From NCBI RefSeq assembly GCF_039534915.1, contig NZ_BAAAWE010000001.1, positions 3,472,001-3,536,000 of the forward strand: 64,000 nt of DNA, given 5' to 3'. The notes under the pieces are model-generated. The model saw only the letters and a list, made by a program, of their open reading frames with translations, did no database searches and had not been told where the DNA came from. The position numbers and the translations under genes were made by a program. Positions 25,562 to 34,721 of this stretch are shown here, in pieces (position 1 is the first letter of the stretch; each line of letters opens with the position of its first letter). This DNA comes from Streptomyces roseofulvus. Its GTDB lineage: Bacteria > Actinomycetota > Actinomycetes > Streptomycetales > Streptomycetaceae.

Positions 25562-26929
25562 TCAGCCGAGCAGGACCACGTCCAGCTCCTCGCCCGGGTC
25601 GGCGCCCGTGCGGTCCTCCGGGACCACGAGCAGGCAGTCCGCCTGGGCGAGCGCGGCGATCAGGTGGGAGCCGGCGCCGCCCACGGGGGTGACGGTGCCG
25701 GACTCGGCGTCGTACGCCCCCCGGAGGTACTGGCGGCGGCCCTCCGGCGAGGTGAGCGGGGCGTCGGCCTTCAGGGTGGCGCGGACGACCGGGCGGTGCA
25801 GGTCGCCGAGGCCCATCAGGGCGCGGATCGCGGGCCGGACGAAGAGCTCGAAGGAGACGTACGAGGAGACCGGGTTGCCCGGCAGGGCGAGCAGCGGGAT
25901 CTGCTCGGGGCCGATCGCGCCGAAGCCCTGCGGCTTGCCCGGCTGCATGGCCAGCTTGCGGAAGTCGACCTGCCCGTCGGCGGTCAGGGCCTCCTTCACC
26001 ACGTCGTAGGCGCCGACGCTGACGCCGCCGGTGGTGACGAGGAGGTCGGCCCTGATCAGCTGGTCCTCGATGGTGGCGCGGAGCGACTCGGCGTCGTCGG
26101 CGACCGCGCCCACCCGGTAGGCCAGCGCGCCCGCGTCCCGGGCGGCGGCGGCCAGCGCGAAGCTGTTGGAGTCGTGGATCTGACCGGGGCCCAGTTCCTC
26201 ACCGGGCTGGACGAGTTCGCTGCCGGTGGAGAGGACCACCACGCGCGGGCGGGGCCGGACCCGGACCGTGCCCCGGCCGATCGCGGCGAGCAGTCCGAGC
26301 TGCGGCGGCCCGAGGACCGTCCCGGCCGCGAGGGCGAGCTCCCCGGCCCGCACGTCGCTGCCGGCCCGGCGGACGTGGGCGCCGGCCTCCGCCGCGCGGT
26401 GCACCCGCACCTCGCCGGCGGCGCCCTCCGGGGCGGCGCTCGCGGCCCGCATGCCGGTCGCCGCGCCCTCGCCCGTGCCGCCGTCGGTCCACTCGACCGG
26501 GACGACGGCCTCGGCGCCGGGCGGCAGCGGGGCGCCGGTCATGATCCGGGCGGCCTGCCCGGGGCCGACCTCCGGCAGGCCGCCGGCGCCGGCGGCGACG
26601 TCGCCGACGACGGTGAGGACCGCGGGGAACTCCCCGGTCGCCCCCGCCACGTCGGCGACCCGGACCGCGTACCCGTCCATGGAGCTGTTGTCGAACGGCG
26701 GCAGCGCCGCCGGCACCGTCACGTCCTCGACCAGGACGCAGCCCTGCGCGTCGAGCAGCGGGAGCTCGATCGGGTCCAGGGGGCGGACGGTCGCCAGGAT
26801 GTCGGCCAGGTGCTCGTCGACCGACCACAGGCCCGTGCGGTCCGGCCCCGCGCAGGGGTCGCCGGGCCCGTGGCCGTGACCGGTGCCGTGGTCCCGGGGG
26901 TCCTGGGACGGTGCCGTGTCGCTGCTCAA
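25562..26929 (-). CDS. glp: MoeA/gephyrin-like protein Glp
   Basis: A protein of about 455 residues with full MoeA architecture: PFDNSSMDGYAV at the start of domain I/II, ARIMTGAPLPPGADAV-like stretch, the MoCF domain with STGSEL, IHDSN and TTGGVSVGAYD, then LPGNPVSSYVSFE and the C-terminal beta domain. MoeA inserts molybdenum into molybdopterin; in Corynebacterium the paralogue Glp works in cell division with GlpR. Position beside galU and near sepX favours the Glp identity. The start is uncertain: TTG 26929, ten bases after GAGGAG, is the only reasonable codon downstream of the galU stop. Confidence 0.85.
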   Translation of the reverse strand: MSSDTAPSQDPRDHGTGHGHGPGDPCAGPDRTGLWSVDEHLADILATVRPLDPIELPLLDAQGCVLVEDVTVPAALPPFDNSSMDGYAVRVADVAGATGEFPAVLTVVGDVAAGAGGLPEVGPGQAARIMTGAPLPPGAEAVVPVEWTDGGTGEGAATGMRAASAAPEGAAGEVRVHRAAEAGAHVRRAGSDVRAGELALAAGTVLGPPQLGLLAAIGRGTVRVRPRPRVVVLSTGSELVQPGEELGPGQIHDSNSFALAAAARDAGALAYRVGAVADDAESLRATIEDQLIRADLLVTTGGVSVGAYDVVKEALTADGQVDFRKLAMQPGKPQGFGAIGPEQIPLLALPGNPVSSYVSFELFVRPAIRALMGLGDLHRPVVRATLKADAPLTSPEGRRQYLRGAYDAESGTVTPVGGAGSHLIAALAQADCLLVVPEDRTGADPGEELDVVLLG

Positions 26930-26933
26930 GGTC

Positions 26934-27845
26934 CTACATCTCCTCGCTGACGTATCTCCGGAGCCAGGCCCGGAAGTCCGGTCCCAGATCTTCACGTTCG
27001 CACGCGAGTCTGACAATGGCACGCAGATAGTCGCCGCGGTCCCCGGTGTCATAGCGGCGGCCCTTGAAGACCACGCCGTGCACCGGACCGCCGAGCTTCT
27101 CGTCGCTCGCCAGCTTCTGCAGGGCGTCGGTCAGCTGGATCTCGCCGCCCCGGCCGGGCTCGGTCTCCCGCAGCGTCTCGAAGACCGCCGGGTCGAGCAC
27201 ATAGCGGCCGATGATCGCGTAGTTGCTGGGCGCCTCGGCCGGCTCCGGCTTCTCCACCAGGTCCGTCACCCGCACCACGTCGCCGTCGACGGTCGCCTCG
27301 ACCGCCGCGCAGCCGTACAGGTGGATCTGCGAGGGCTCGACCTCCATCAGCGCGATGACGCTGCCGCCCTCGCGCTCCTGGACCTCGACCATCCGCGCCA
27401 GGAGGGGGTCGCGCGGGTCGATCAGGTCGTCGCCGAGGAGGACCGCGAAGGGCTGGTCTCCGACGTGCGGGGCGGCGCACAGCACCGCGTGGCCGAGGCC
27501 GCGGGGGGCGCCCTGGCGCACGTAGTGCATGGTGGCGAGGTCGTTCGACTCCTGCACCTTGGAGAGGCGCTCGTCGTCGCCCTTGCGGCTCAGCGCCTCC
27601 TCCAGCTCGTAGTTCCGGTCGAAGTGGTCCTCCAGCGGACGCTTGTTCCGACCGGTGATCATGAGCACGTCGCAGAGTCCGGCGGCGACGGCCTCCTCGA
27701 CGACGTACTGGATCGCCGGCTTGTCGACGACCGGCAGCATCTCCTTCGGCGTCGCCTTCGTCGCCGGCAGGAAGCGGGTGCCGAGCCCGGCGGCCGGGAT
27801 GACGGCCTTGCTGATCCGGCCGAGGCGGGGGAGGGACTGATTCAT
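26934..27845 (-). CDS. galU: UTP-glucose-1-phosphate uridylyltransferase
   Basis: A 303-residue GalU with the nucleotide-binding GLGTRFLPATKATPKEMLP region at 20-38, DKPAIQYVVEEA, a GLGHAV motif, VEKP and the C-terminal FKGRRYDTGDRGDYLRA block. It makes UDP-glucose for cell-wall sugars, trehalose and glycogen-related routes. First gene of the galU-glp-moaC-mogA-GNAT chain, with only four bases between its TAG stop and the TTG start of glp. It is divergent from the folate cyclo-ligase across an AT-rich 96-base promoter region. Confidence 0.95.
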   Translation of the reverse strand: MNQSLPRLGRISKAVIPAAGLGTRFLPATKATPKEMLPVVDKPAIQYVVEEAVAAGLCDVLMITGRNKRPLEDHFDRNYELEEALSRKGDDERLSKVQESNDLATMHYVRQGAPRGLGHAVLCAAPHVGDQPFAVLLGDDLIDPRDPLLARMVEVQEREGGSVIALMEVEPSQIHLYGCAAVEATVDGDVVRVTDLVEKPEPAEAPSNYAIIGRYVLDPAVFETLRETEPGRGGEIQLTDALQKLASDEKLGGPVHGVVFKGRRYDTGDRGDYLRAIVRLACEREDLGPDFRAWLRRYVSEEM

Positions 27846-27941
27846 GCAGGCACCTTAACCGTTAGGGAATGAGAGAAAGATGTGGCTCCGATTAACTTTC
27901 TCCCCATAAAGACTGTTACGAGAGTTTTCTAGGGATCCGCT

Positions 27942-28547
27942 GTGCAGAAAGAGAATCCTGACGTGTCCGAAAAGGCCCTCCTGCGCCGCCGGCTGCTCGA
28001 CGCCCGCGCCGCCCTCGCCCCCGACGCCCTCGCGGAGACCGCCGCGGCGCTGGCCGGGCACGGCCTCGAACTGCCCGAGCTGGCCGGTGCCGCCACCGTC
28101 GCCGCGTACGTCTCGGTCGGCCGCGAGCCCGGCACGCGCGTGCTGCTCGACGCCCTCCACGCGCGCGGGGTCCGGGTCCTGCTGCCGGTGCTGCTGCCCG
28201 ACAACGACCTGGACTGGGCCGTGTACGAGGGCCGGGAGACGCTCGCGAAGGCCGGCCGCGGCCTGCTGGAGCCGACCGGCCCGCGGCTCGGCCCGGACGC
28301 CGTGTGCACGGCGGACGCGGTGCTGCTGCCGGGGCTCGCGGTGGACGCGCGCGGCATGCGGCTCGGCCGGGGCGGCGGTTCGTACGACCGGGTCCTCGCC
28401 CGGCTCGCCCGCGCCGGGAAGGACCCGGCCCTGGTGGTGCTCCTCTACGCGGACGAGGTGGTCACGCGGGTCCCGGAGGAACCGCACGACCACCCCGTGC
28501 ACGCGGTGGTCACCCCGGACGGGGTGACCCGATTCGGCCGTTCCTGA
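27942..28547 (+). CDS. 5-formyltetrahydrofolate cyclo-ligase
   Basis: A 201-residue MTHFS. The ATP-binding region near the N-terminus (KALLRRRLLDARA), VLLPGLAVD and GRGGGSYDRVLA with the glycine-rich phosphate loop are all present. It recycles 5-formyl-THF to 5,10-methenyl-THF. The GTG start has AGGGA six bases upstream. Its TGA is immediately followed by the convergent stop of the penicillin acylase gene (TGATCA). Confidence 0.92.
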   Translation: MQKENPDVSEKALLRRRLLDARAALAPDALAETAAALAGHGLELPELAGAATVAAYVSVGREPGTRVLLDALHARGVRVLLPVLLPDNDLDWAVYEGRETLAKAGRGLLEPTGPRLGPDAVCTADAVLLPGLAVDARGMRLGRGGGSYDRVLARLARAGKDPALVVLLYADEVVTRVPEEPHDHPVHAVVTPDGVTRFGRS

Positions 28548-31289
28548 TCACGGCCTGAGCGTCAGCGTGTCCTTCGCCGCCGCGTCGACCGCCGCCTTGC
28601 CGTAGGCCCAGTCGTAGAGCTCGCCCTTGGCCCAGGCGTCCGTCTGGTCCGTGTAGTTGTCGTGGAAGGCGTGGCCGGAGGCGCCGGTCAGGTTGATCCA
28701 GCGGGACTTGTCCCAGTCGCCGACGTTGACGACCATCCGCATCGACGGCACCCAGATGACCTCGTAGCCGCCGGCCGCGTTCCAGCCGGTCGCGTCGACC
28801 GCGGCCTCGCCGCCGCCCAGGTTCCACGGGCCGCGGTTCAGCATCTGCTGCACCACGCCGGGGCCGGCGGTGCCGAGGGTCTGGTTCTTCAGGGTCAGCT
28901 GGTGCAGCCGGCCCCAGCTCCAGGTGGAGACGTCCTTGCCGAGCTTGGCGGTCAGCTCCCAGCGGGCGTCCTTCATGGCGCGGGCGAGCAGCTGGTCACG
29001 GGTCTCGGTGGCCGGGTCGGTGCGGGTGGCGGGGGTCTTCCACCACTCGCTCTTCTCCTGCTTGAGCAGCGGGCGGACCACCTCGTACCAGCGGTCGCCG
29101 CCGTCCGGCTGGGCCGAGTCGGGGTCGCGCTCGCCGCACTCGCGGACCAGCTTGTTCTGCTCGTCGACCGGGCCGGTGGCGTCGACCGGGCGGACCATCA
29201 CGCAGTCGCCCTCGGCGCGCACCTCCTTGGGCAGCTTGTCGCCGAAGGAGAGCTTGAGGACGTTGCGCCAGACCGCGTTGAAGTACGCGGCGGCGGCCGA
29301 GTCGGGCTCCTGCGTGTAGTCCCAGCCCTCCAGGAGCTTCTGCGCCTCACGGACGTACGGGTCGGAGATGTCGACCTTGAGCAGCAGCGGGTTGAGCAGC
29401 GTGGCGATCTCGCTGCGGTTGTCGGTCTGCATGGTCCGCATGTCGTCCGGCGAGATCTTGCCGCCGTCCTTGGTCTTCGACTCGATGAGGTCGTTGATCC
29501 GCTGGCTGCGGGAGCCGTAGCCCCAGTCCTCGGTGAGCAGGTCGTCGTACTGCTCCGGGGAGATCACGGCCTGGTTGGCGGTGACGATGTAGCCGCGGTC
29601 GGGGTTGTACTCGTACGGCAGCTGCTCGAAGGGGATGTAGCCCTTCCAGCGGTACGAGGAGTCCCAGCCGGGCGCGGGCAGGGTGCCGTCGCCCTTGGCG
29701 CGGCGCGGGATCTTGCCCGGGGACTGGTAGCCGATGTTGCCCTTGGTGTCGGCGTAGACGAGGTTCTGCGAGGGGACCTCGAAGTGCTTGGCGGCGGCCC
29801 GGAAGTCCTCGAAGTCCTGGGCGCGGTCGATCGCGAAGATCGCGTCCATCGACTTGCCGGGCTGGAGGGCGGTCCACTGGAGGGAGACGCCGTAGCCGGT
29901 GCCGCGGTCGGGGGCCGAGTTGCCCACGGGGGCCTTCTGGCCGACCTTCTCCAGTTCGGAGGAGCGGTCGGAGACCAGCGGGCCGCGGTCGGTGGAGCGG
30001 ACGGTGATGGGCCGGTCCGCGCCGCCGGCGACCTTGATGACCTCCTCGCGGGTGTCGAACGGCTTGACCTTGCCGTCGACCAGGTAGCCCTCGGGGCTGA
30101 TCTTCTCCAGGTAGAGGTCGGTGACGTCGGCGCCGAGGTTGGTGAGGCCCCAGGCGATGGAGTCGTTGTGGCCGATGATCACGCCGGGCATGCCGGAGAA
30201 GGTGTAGCCGGCGACGTCGTAGCGGCAGGTCGCCGAGACCGAGCGGCAGTGCAGGCCCATCTGGTACCAGAGCGACGGCAGCATCGGCGCGAGGTGCGGG
30301 TCGTTGGCGAGCAGCGGCTTGCCGGAGGTGGTGAGGTCGCCGGAGACGACCCACGAGTTGGAGCCGATGCCGTTGCCGTTGGGGCCGAGCAGCGCCGGGA
30401 CGGAGTCGAGGACGTCGGAGAGGCCGGAGAGCGCGGCGAGCTGGGCGCTCGGGCCGCCGGTGCCGTCGCCCGATCCCGTGCCCGTGCCCGTGCCGCCGTC
30501 GGACTGCTCGCCCTTGCCGGCCTTCGGGTCGAACGTGCGCGTGACCGGGTCGACCGTGCCGCGGTCGAGGATCGGCTGGTGGAGCTCGTACGGGTAGGCG
30601 GGGTAGAGCTGCTTGATCTGGGCCGCGCTCAGCCGGCTGGTGAGCAGCGAGCGGTCGATCTCGTCCTGCATGTTGCCGCGCAGGTCCCAGGCCATGGCCT
30701 TGAGCCAGGCGACCGAGTCGACCGGGGTCCACGGTTCGATCGTGTACTCGTTGGTGAAGGCCAGCGCCGCGTACTCGACGGAGACGTCCTTCGGCTGCCG
30801 GTCCTTCAGATAGGCGTTGACGCCCTCCGCGTACGCCTGGAGGTACTTCTTCGTCTCCGGCGACAGGACCTTGTCGTACTCCTGCTGCGCGACCTGGCGC
30901 CAGCCGAGGGTGCGCAGGAAGGCGTCGGTGTCGACCTGGCTCTCGCCGAACATCTCGGAGAGGCGGCCGGCGGTCAGGTGCCGGCGGACGTCCATCTCGT
31001 AGAAGCGGTCCTGCGCCTGGACGTAGCCCTGCGCGCGGAAGAGGTCGGTCTCGTTGTCCGCGTAGATCTGCGGGATGCCGTTGGCGTCCCGCTTCACCTC
31101 GACGTCGCCGGAGAGCGAGTCGATCCGGATCTCGCCGGTGGTCTGCGGGAACGAGGCCCGGACGGTGTCGACTCCCCACCAGCCGCCGAAGCCGACGGCC
31201 CCGACCAGCGCGAGGACCAGGAGCAGGACGATCAGGCGGGCGCGCCTGCCTTTCTTCTTGGCGGGGGGCGCGGTCGTGTTGGAGGGCAT
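28548..31289 (-). CDS. Penicillin acylase family protein (Ntn hydrolase)
   Basis: A 913-residue protein with an N-terminal membrane anchor (about 19-40), an alpha-chain region (VKRDANGIPQIYADNETDLF, AQGYVQAQDRFYEMD) and the autoprocessing site S310-N311-x-W313 (GIGSNSWVVSG), where cleavage would expose Ser310 as the N-terminal nucleophile. A Gly/Thr-rich linker precedes it. Members hydrolyse side-chain amides: beta-lactam side chains, N-acyl-homoserine lactones or lipopeptides; which one is unknown. It probably acts outside the membrane as a heterodimer. The start ATG has GAAGGACAG upstream. It is monocistronic, with the convergent cyclo-ligase stop abutting. Confidence 0.9.
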   Translation of the reverse strand: MPSNTTAPPAKKKGRRARLIVLLLVLALVGAVGFGGWWGVDTVRASFPQTTGEIRIDSLSGDVEVKRDANGIPQIYADNETDLFRAQGYVQAQDRFYEMDVRRHLTAGRLSEMFGESQVDTDAFLRTLGWRQVAQQEYDKVLSPETKKYLQAYAEGVNAYLKDRQPKDVSVEYAALAFTNEYTIEPWTPVDSVAWLKAMAWDLRGNMQDEIDRSLLTSRLSAAQIKQLYPAYPYELHQPILDRGTVDPVTRTFDPKAGKGEQSDGGTGTGTGSGDGTGGPSAQLAALSGLSDVLDSVPALLGPNGNGIGSNSWVVSGDLTTSGKPLLANDPHLAPMLPSLWYQMGLHCRSVSATCRYDVAGYTFSGMPGVIIGHNDSIAWGLTNLGADVTDLYLEKISPEGYLVDGKVKPFDTREEVIKVAGGADRPITVRSTDRGPLVSDRSSELEKVGQKAPVGNSAPDRGTGYGVSLQWTALQPGKSMDAIFAIDRAQDFEDFRAAAKHFEVPSQNLVYADTKGNIGYQSPGKIPRRAKGDGTLPAPGWDSSYRWKGYIPFEQLPYEYNPDRGYIVTANQAVISPEQYDDLLTEDWGYGSRSQRINDLIESKTKDGGKISPDDMRTMQTDNRSEIATLLNPLLLKVDISDPYVREAQKLLEGWDYTQEPDSAAAAYFNAVWRNVLKLSFGDKLPKEVRAEGDCVMVRPVDATGPVDEQNKLVRECGERDPDSAQPDGGDRWYEVVRPLLKQEKSEWWKTPATRTDPATETRDQLLARAMKDARWELTAKLGKDVSTWSWGRLHQLTLKNQTLGTAGPGVVQQMLNRGPWNLGGGEAAVDATGWNAAGGYEVIWVPSMRMVVNVGDWDKSRWINLTGASGHAFHDNYTDQTDAWAKGELYDWAYGKAAVDAAAKDTLTLRP

Positions 31290-31524
31290 CGCTGTCCTTC
31301 GAGGGGCAGGGTGGTCCTGGAGTACGGGAGCAACCTTAGGCGCAGCGCCTGGGCGCCCCGGACTCGGAGTCGGACAGGAACCGCACAGATGACCGCACAG
31401 ATGACCGTATCGAAGTCCCGGAGCGCAAAGAAGGCGTCAAGAAAGCGTTAAAGATTAGGTAAGGTAACGAAGTACCTACGGCTGGAGGAACGATCCGGCG
31501 CGTGCGAGGGGAAGGAACGGTGCA

Positions 31525-33099
31525 CTGACTGTCCACGAGCTCAACGAACTCCTGCTGATCAGCTCACTCGTGCTGCTGATCGCGGTCGCCGCCGTCCGGA
31601 TCTCGTCGCGGAGCGGGCTCCCCAGCCTGCTGCTCTACCTCGGCATCGGGGTCGCCATCGGGCAGGACGGCATCGGCAACGTCGCCTTCGACAACGCCGA
31701 ACTCACCCAGGTCATCGGCTACGCGGCCCTCGTCGTCATCCTCGCCGAGGGCGGTCTCGGCACGAAGTGGAAGGAGATCGAGCCGGCCCTGCCGGCCGCG
31801 GTCGTCCTCTCCACCCTCGGCGTCGCCGTCTCCGTCGGCATCACCGCCGCCGGCGCCCACTACCTGGTGGGCCTGGAGTGGCGGCAGGCGCTGATCATCG
31901 GCGCCGTCGTCTCCTCCACCGACGCCGCCGCCGTCTTCTCCGTCCTGCGCAAGGTGCCGCTGCCGCCCCGGGTCACCGGCGTGCTGGAGGCCGAGTCCGG
32001 CTTCAACGACGCCCCGGTCGTCATCCTGGTCGTCGCCTTCTCCTCCGCAGGACCCGTCGACGACTGGTACGTGCTCGTCGGGAAGATCGCCCTGGAGCTC
32101 GCCATCGGCGCCGCCGTCGGCCTCGCGGTCGGCTTCGTCGGCTCGTACGGGCTCAAGCACGTCGCCCTGCCCGCGTCCGGCCTCTACCCGATCGCCGTCA
32201 TGGCCATCGCCGTCACCGCCTACGCGGCCGGCGCGATCGCCCACGGCTCCGGCTTCCTCGCCGTCTACCTGGCCTCGATGGTCCTCGGCAACGCCAAGCT
32301 GCCGCACGCCCCCGCCAACCGCGGCTTCGCCGAGGGACTCGGCTGGATCGCCCAGATCGGCATGTTCGTCCTGCTCGGGCTGCTCGTCACCCCGCACGAG
32401 CTCGTCAACGACTTCTGGCCGGCCGTCGTCATCGGCCTCGTCCTCACCATGGTCGCCCGCCCCATGGAGGTCCTGGTCAGCCTGGCGCCCTTCCGCATCC
32501 CCTGGCAGGAGCAGGCCCTGATGTCCTGGGCCGGCCTGCGCGGAGCCGTCCCCATCATCCTCGCCACCATCCCGATGGTGGGGCAGATCGAGGGCAGCGA
32601 GCGGATCTTCAACATCGTCTTCGTCCTGGTCGTCGTCTACACCCTCGTCCAGGGCCCGACCCTGCCCTGGCTCGCCCGGGCCCTCCGGCTCGGCGACGCC
32701 AGCGAAGCCTCCGACCTCGGCGTCGAGTCCGCCCCGCTGGAACGGCTCCGCGGCCACCTGCTCTCCGTCGCCATCCCCGAGGGCTCCCGGATGCACGGCG
32801 TCGAGGTCGCCGAGCTGCGGCTGCCCACCGGAGCCGCCGTCACCCTCGTCGTACGCGAGGACACCAGCTTCGTCCCCGGCCCGGCGACCGTGCTGCGCAA
32901 GGGCGACGAACTGCTCGTCGTCGCCACCGACCCGGTGCGCGACGCCACCGAACGGCGGCTGCGCGCGGTCGGCCAGGGCGGCAAGCTGGCCGGCTGGCTC
33001 GGCACCGGGGACGGGAAGGAGACCTCCGCCACGACGACCGCGACCCGCTTCCACCGGCCGGCCTCCGTCACCGGGAAGAACAGGCCACGCGAACGTTAA
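31525..33099 (+). CDS. Cation/proton antiporter (CPA1) with C-terminal RCK_C/TrkA-C domain
   Basis: An integral membrane exchanger with about 12-13 TM segments up to residue about 400. The ion-site region SSTDAAAVFSVLR and ESGFNDAPVVI match NhaP/CPA1 antiporters, and a cytoplasmic TrkA-C domain follows (about 425-500, SRMHGVEVAELRLPTGAAVTLVVRE). It is expected to exchange K+ or Na+ for protons; TrkA-C domains often sense a nucleotide ligand such as c-di-AMP. The start is unusual: the first TM is complete only if translation begins at CTG 31525, which has AAGGAA eight bases upstream. The first GTG (31570) would cut into that TM. Confidence 0.85.
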   Translation: MTVHELNELLLISSLVLLIAVAAVRISSRSGLPSLLLYLGIGVAIGQDGIGNVAFDNAELTQVIGYAALVVILAEGGLGTKWKEIEPALPAAVVLSTLGVAVSVGITAAGAHYLVGLEWRQALIIGAVVSSTDAAAVFSVLRKVPLPPRVTGVLEAESGFNDAPVVILVVAFSSAGPVDDWYVLVGKIALELAIGAAVGLAVGFVGSYGLKHVALPASGLYPIAVMAIAVTAYAAGAIAHGSGFLAVYLASMVLGNAKLPHAPANRGFAEGLGWIAQIGMFVLLGLLVTPHELVNDFWPAVVIGLVLTMVARPMEVLVSLAPFRIPWQEQALMSWAGLRGAVPIILATIPMVGQIEGSERIFNIVFVLVVVYTLVQGPTLPWLARALRLGDASEASDLGVESAPLERLRGHLLSVAIPEGSRMHGVEVAELRLPTGAAVTLVVREDTSFVPGPATVLRKGDELLVVATDPVRDATERRLRAVGQGGKLAGWLGTGDGKETSATTTATRFHRPASVTGKNRPRER

Positions 33100-33121
33100 T
33101 CCCCGGCATTATTTCGGGGTC

Positions 33122-33164
33122 AGGAGCGTTCTCCCCAGTGGAATCACAGGCGGGAGGGCGCTCC
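33122..33164. terminator. Hairpin after the antiporter gene
   Basis: GGAGCG-TT-CTCCC pairs with GGGAG-GG-CGCTCC around a 16-base loop. It is preceded by a smaller CCCCG/CGGGG hairpin at about 33101-33119. Together they probably end the antiporter transcript. Confidence 0.5.
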
Positions 33165-33360
33165 TCCCTGTACCATGAAGGCACACTTGATCGAACCAAC
33201 TCTGCCTGACGCAGAGCTGGCGCGACCGTATGGCGGCCGGCGCCCCCTCCCGCAGTGGGGCCCTCCCGGTATCTACCGCAGTTCCGCGCAAGAGGACAGC
33301 TCTCGGCGAGACCGGCACCACCGTGCCCGCGCGCTACCAGGCGGCAGAAAGGCCAGGACC
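33165..33360 (+). other. Atypical leader upstream of the MFS gene
   Basis: About 196 bases with weak third-position GC bias, containing ATG 33175 in frame with the MFS gene and ATG 33230 in another frame. No known riboswitch class was recognised. It could be a 5' leader or an N-terminal extension of the transporter. Confidence 0.3.
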
Positions 33361-34653
33361 GTGGCGTCCACGGTCGTCTCCGAGAAGCGGCCCGGCTACG
33401 GGCAGCTGCTGCGCACCCCCGGTGCGCTCTCCTTCCTGATCCCCGGCTTCGCCGCCAGGCAGCCCTTCGCGATGCTGACCATCGGCATCGTCCTGCTCGT
33501 CCAGCACACCACCGGTTCCTACGGCAGCGCCGGCGCCGTCGCCGCCGTCACCGGTGTCTCCATGGCGCTCTTCGCCCCGCAGAGCGGCAAGCTCGCGGAC
33601 CGCTTCGGCCAGCGCGCCGTCCTCGTCCCCGGCGTCATCGTCCACGCCGCCGCCGTGTCGGTGCTCGTCGCGCTCGCGCTGGCCGGCGCCCCGCTGTGGG
33701 CGCTGTTCCTCGCCGCCGTGCCCGCCGGCGCCTCGGTCCCGCAGGTCGGCCCCATGGTCCGGGCCCGCTGGGCCGCCAAGCTCGACGGCACCCCGCTGAT
33801 GCCGACCGCCGCGGCCTTCGAGTCCGTCACCGACGAGTTCACCTTCGTCGTCGGCCCGGTCCTCGCCACCGCCCTGTGCACCGGCGTCCACCCCGCCGCC
33901 GGACTCGTCACCGAAGCCGCCCTCACCCTCTTCGGCGGCCTCTTCTTCGCCGCCCAGCGCGCCACCCAGCCGCCGCACGGCATGCTCGCCACCGCCGCCC
34001 ACGGCGACGCCGAGCCGCACCGCTCCGCGCTGTCCGTCCCCGGCGTCCGCGTCCTGATCGTCGCCTTCCTCGGCATCGGCGCCGTCTTCGGCGGCATGCA
34101 GGTCTCGCTCACCGCCTTCACCGAGGAGATCGGCAACCCCGGCGCCAACGGCCTGCTCTACGGCGTCTTCGCCGCCGGCAACATGCTCGCCGGCATCGCC
34201 ATGGGAGCCATCGCCTGGAAGACCGGCCCCCGCCGCCGCCTGATCCTCGGCTACACCGGCCTCACCCTCGCCGCGTCCCTGCTGTGGACCGCGCACTCGG
34301 TGGTGCTGCTCGGCGCCCTCGGCCTCGTCGTCGGCCTGTGCATCGCCCCGGCCCTGATCACCGGCTACACCATCGTCGAGACCCTCATCCCGGCCTCCGC
34401 CCGCACCGAGGCGTTCACCTGGCTCACCGGAGCCGTCGCCCTCGGCCAGGCCCTCGCCGTCACGGTCGCGGGCCGGCTCGCCGACGCCCACGGCTCCACC
34501 GCCGGATTCCTCGTCCCGGCCGCGGGCACCGCGCTCGCCTTCGTGACGCTCGTCGCCCTGCGCGGAAAGCTGAAGCCGCGCCCGGCGAACCGGATCACGA
34601 CGCGGGTCGCGGCACGTGGTGTCGGTCACCGCGTCCCGGTGGCGGTGGACTGA
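33361..34653 (+). CDS. MFS transporter
   Basis: A 430-residue, 12-TM major facilitator. The loop 2-3 signature is GKLADRFGQR, and the central loop separates two six-helix halves (second half starts near LSVPGVRVLIVAFLG). Substrate unknown; drug or sugar efflux is most common in this group. The GTG start at 33361 follows GGACC; the open frame continues upstream to 33175 but the codon usage there is not Streptomyces-like, so I treat 33175-33360 as untranslated leader. Medium confidence in the start. Confidence 0.85.
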   Translation: MASTVVSEKRPGYGQLLRTPGALSFLIPGFAARQPFAMLTIGIVLLVQHTTGSYGSAGAVAAVTGVSMALFAPQSGKLADRFGQRAVLVPGVIVHAAAVSVLVALALAGAPLWALFLAAVPAGASVPQVGPMVRARWAAKLDGTPLMPTAAAFESVTDEFTFVVGPVLATALCTGVHPAAGLVTEAALTLFGGLFFAAQRATQPPHGMLATAAHGDAEPHRSALSVPGVRVLIVAFLGIGAVFGGMQVSLTAFTEEIGNPGANGLLYGVFAAGNMLAGIAMGAIAWKTGPRRRLILGYTGLTLAASLLWTAHSVVLLGALGLVVGLCIAPALITGYTIVETLIPASARTEAFTWLTGAVALGQALAVTVAGRLADAHGSTAGFLVPAAGTALAFVTLVALRGKLKPRPANRITTRVAARGVGHRVPVAVD

Positions 34654-34683
34654 ACCGACGGAATACGTCACTATGGATCGTCG

Positions 34684-34710
34684 TTAGCACTCGATGAGTG
34701 TGAGTGCCAG
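34684..34710. promoter_or_regulatory. CIRCE-like HrcA operator upstream of the FmdB gene
   Basis: TTAGCACTC-N9-GAGTGCCAG matches the CIRCE consensus TTAGCACTC-N9-GAGTGCTAA at 16 of 18 positions with exact spacing. It ends 11 bases before the GTG start of the zinc-ribbon gene and lies just downstream of a probable -10, the usual CIRCE location. HrcA repression of this gene is inferred. Confidence 0.75.
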
Positions 34711-34721
34711 GAGGAAGACTA

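Noticed and set aside
31450..31475. DmdR/IdeR iron box upstream of the antiporter
   Set aside because: TTAGGTAAGG matches the first half of the iron box, but the second half does not match; about 10 of 19 positions overall.
33230..33439. Small ORF of 69 codons upstream of the MFS gene
   Set aside because: Overlaps the MFS gene in another frame, has no recognisable domain and no ribosome-binding site.
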